Source of the DNA: Gorsachius magnificus
Taxonomy: Eukaryota > Chordata > Aves > Pelecaniformes > Ardeidae
Direction of reading: 5' to 3'
Assembly (NCBI GenBank): GCA_034008185.1
Contig: CM067082.1
Span: 129,767,988-129,831,987 of the forward strand
DNA length: 64,000 nucleotides
Below, piece by piece: positions 61,131-64,000 of the stretch (position 1 is its first letter; every line of letters starts with the position of its first letter). The notes under the pieces are model-generated. The model saw only the letters and a program-made list of their open reading frames with translations. It made no database searches and was not told the DNA's origin. Position numbers and translations under genes: made by a program.

Positions 61131-64000
61131 AGAAACTAAGCACCTATCACACTGTTTCTGCAGGTTGGCTATTGTTCGAATTGTACACCTTCTCTTTTAG
61201 GATTTTAAAGTTAAAATTTCTCAGGAGAGCAATGGGGTAAGGAAAATCACAACCTAGTTAACTGCTAAAAGTTGTTTTAAGCAGGTCAAACAAAAGAGTA
61301 CACAAAATCAATAACCCCAATAGGTATCTTGCTCAAACAGCTTATCAAAGCTTGCTGCTCCCTGTGTAATGCTAAAAGGCAGAATAATTTCATATAGTTA
61401 GGGGGGACGTAAATCAGTAACGCACTTATATGCTTCAAAGAAGTAACCAAAAAAAATATCCGGTGTGACAGCCTCCAGAGGATGATCACCTGTGATACTG
61501 AGGTAAAACACAAACCAAAACAAAGCACAAGTCAACACACTGTAAACGTGCTTCAGGCAGATGCACAGCTTGCAGATTGTCCCTGAGCACCATACCTAGA
61601 TGCGTGCAGGCATTAGAGCATTTAAAAACTGTTACCTACCTACAGGTGTTTGCTCCTGTGAAGTGGAAATTCTATTTACACCTCAGCTTTTACCACAAAT
61701 TAGGTGGAAGCTGAAGGCTATTAATACGGCATTACTTTCCACCACCATGGGCAATATGCTGCTTTAGCTGCTCCTGATGAGACTCAGTGACATCTGTGCC
61801 TGGACTGATAGCAGAAACATGGCCCTCTGGATCAGTATGAGGCACCATACATACATACAGCCAAGGCAAACTTGGAAACTTCAATTCTGCGATCAGCTAC
61901 TACAGATATGTTAGGAAAACACAATAAGGAAAACAAAGAATTTATTAGTATTGTTTCTCTTTTGTAATAGCCCACGTTAAAGTCCTCAGATAAATAAAGC
62001 CTTTAAGTGACATCTATTAATAGTTCCATTTGAGAATATTGGATAAAGGAAAGCACAGATCTAGAGAAGATGCATGTTCTACTTATCTGCTAATCAGCAA
62101 TATGAACCAAAAGCATCTTGCTATATATAGAAGATGCAACATCTGAGATGGCAGTAAATTCCAATGCTATTTTACTTCTAAAATTCAAAATGTCTGCAAG
62201 AAAGAGATGGACTAATATATCCCCTTTCTTAGCTGTGGATCTTTTTGCAGAAGTGAAGGTTCCCACTGAAATCAAAGACTTTCTGCTGATTTTATACAAA
62301 ACCACCCCAGTCCCTGCATTTGTGTGAAACAGAGTTTTCCATCTTATTCTGGGAAAAAAAACTGAGGATGGGGTAGAATTAATATTAAAAAAAAGTCATA
62401 TTTTGCTCTCAGTAATATCTTTATAACTCTGCAAAGGTTGTAAATGTCACTTGAAGTGTCACATGCTTGGCTAAGGACAGAATTTGCCACTCAGCTTGCA
62501 GGATAAAGAAGGACTACAGAGCTCTTTAGGACATCTGCATTTCGCTTAGCTCTACCGTACAGTACAGCCTATAGGAAGTAAAATCTGTTTCCAAAACTGG
62601 TTTAGCCAGCCATGTTTAACTAGATTTAAGGATGAGCCTAATTTTACAGGTGTAATAAAATGATTCTTTCAACAGTCGTCTTTCCAACTCCAGCTGCTAC
62701 TGTGGCAAAAAGAGAGTGAATTTGATAAAAAAGAAATTCTACCAGAACATCATTATTCTATACCAATCCTCAAGTGTGTTTTCAGATTCCTGTGAAAAGC
62801 TAGGGCCAGCACAAGTCTGAGTACCTCTCAGACTCTCTTATCAGTGCAGAGAACTGGCCCTGCATAAAGGAGCAGCAAGAAGTGCAAAGATTAATTTTGA
62901 AGTCCTCACAGTTTGTGTCTGTAATACTTGTAGAGAGTGTGAACTATCCTCTCAGTCACGCCTGTCACAGGAGAGACAGACTAAATAGCAATCCATAGCA
63001 GTTTGAACACTGGGAACCTTCTATCCTCTTTGATTATTTCATGCACTCCGTTCCCCCCAGCTTTACTTGGTCATGCCTTCCCTTCCCATCAAGGGGATCA
63101 CTGCTGGTCTGGGAAAGCTGGACTGAAAGTCTTGTTGGTTTCATGTGGTACAGCTGTTTGCAGTTACACATGTGTCCCTAGGCCTCCTCCAGCAATGACC
63201 GGTGCATTTCAGAGCTTATCTCCCACAGGACAAGGCTTCCCCAATCTCAACAGTCTATATGCAGAAGCACAATGCATCATCAGCTTCCTAGCTGGTTCTT
63301 TTGACAAATGTATAGTGCGCATCTCTACGCTTTTTAGAGTCCCACATGTCTGTTCGGGTCAGGCTGTTATTGCCGTTTACAACCAGCCCATACTGGCTGT
63401 AGCTCACTATAGTAGGCTTGTATTGAGAATTCAAAGGCTTACTTTGAGACGTTCATGCACAAACACACAAACACAATTATCTGCAACCCACAAGCATTCA
63501 CAATCTAAGGCATTCCTCTTCTACCAAAATGCATGAACTTCTAAGAAAACCCAGGATTTCCATCATAATGGAAGTCTGAGAGTGAATGAATGTGTATCTG
63601 TATACCATGTACACATGTAGTGTGTATGCAATTGGGAAGCAAAGGCCCAAGTGTAAAACAGGCAACGAGACAAACTGACAGTAGGTGCCTCAGGGGTCAA
63701 CAGATCAACTCACTAAATAGCTTCAGTTCTTCTAAACCAACTTCTACTTTCAGCGTGAGTATAAAACTTGCTTATGAGAAGGAACAATAGAATTGAACCT
63801 GCTATGAAACACAGTTATTCAGATGTGTAGCTTTTATGATCTTCTCTTGAAATTGAAGCACAAAAAAATGGCTAACGTATTGATTGAACTTAAAAAACCC
63901 AGAGAATATTACCGGTTGTAAAAGCAACCAGCACTCACTTTTGTTTGCTTCATTCATTTTCCCTATTCATCCTGTTTCCAGATCATTAATGAAGACTAAA
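61131..64000. other. Noncoding, nothing recognised except one long frame
   Basis: Unique sequence, slightly less AT-rich towards the right end. It contains the 177-codon frame at 63003-63536, treated separately. No repeats or RNA genes recognised. Confidence 0.55.
63003..63536 (+). other. 177-codon open reading frame of unknown status
   Basis: This is the longest ATG-to-stop frame that no recognised repeat explains. The translation is rich in Ser, Leu, Cys and Pro. It has no signal peptide, clear membrane segment, repeat or motif that I recognise, and the C-terminal third is polar (many N, T, Q, H). The local GC is somewhat higher than average, which lengthens chance frames. I see no promoter, splice pattern or poly-A context that would make it a gene. 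Most likely spurious. Confidence 0.12.

Noticed and set aside
1..64000. Bacterial features, CRISPR arrays, phage or endogenous retrovirus LTRs
   Set aside because: No regularly spaced direct repeats, no dense coding, and no paired long direct repeats with retroviral primer-binding or gag/pol-like frames were seen.

Overview
The window looks like noncoding DNA from a bird, or less likely another sauropsid. The evidence is its repeats: three 3'-end fragments of CR1 LINEs (13732-13980 minus, about 28412-28651 plus, about 50125-50835 plus), one much older CR1-type fragment (about 32165-32630, minus), and no mammalian Alu or L1 sequence. The DNA is AT-rich and CpG-poor, with many short A/T runs and a few microsatellites. 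I found no bacterial or organellar features, CpG island, RNA gene or protein-coding exon that I can defend. Most open frames are short and look like chance. The few that read as protein are CR1 reverse-transcriptase tails. The best description is an intergenic gene desert or the interior of a very large intron.

Layout. 1-13.7 kb: unique AT-rich DNA with weak matches to old amniote repeats (about 5980, 6860) and a conserved-element-like block near 4.9-5.2 kb. 13.7-14 kb: CR1. 14-28 kb: unique DNA with a palindrome-rich block near 20.0-20.7 kb, a homeodomain-type palindrome at 24.78 kb and a MIR/L2-like scrap at 26.04 kb. 28.1-28.7 kb: a GC-rich degenerate tandem repeat interrupted by a CR1 tail. 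30.86 kb: a TG repeat. 31.95-32.16 kb: a near-perfect 60-bp inverted repeat, followed by the old CR1 fragment. 33.66 kb: a polypyrimidine tract. 43.7-44.4 kb: a G-rich block. 50.1-50.8 kb: a decayed CR1 ORF2 end. 52.3 kb: two long G runs. 59.7-61.1 kb: two more blocks that read like conserved noncoding DNA. 63.0-63.5 kb: a 177-codon frame of unknown meaning.

No set of genes acts together here. The least ordinary structure is the inverted repeat at 31953-32164, whose transcript would form a long hairpin. Next are the G-tract cluster at 52308-52343, the CR1 inside a tandem array at 28 kb, and the palindrome-bearing candidate regulatory blocks. I see no convincing new biological system. Repeat assignments come from recalled family consensus patterns, not a database search, and boundaries are approximate.
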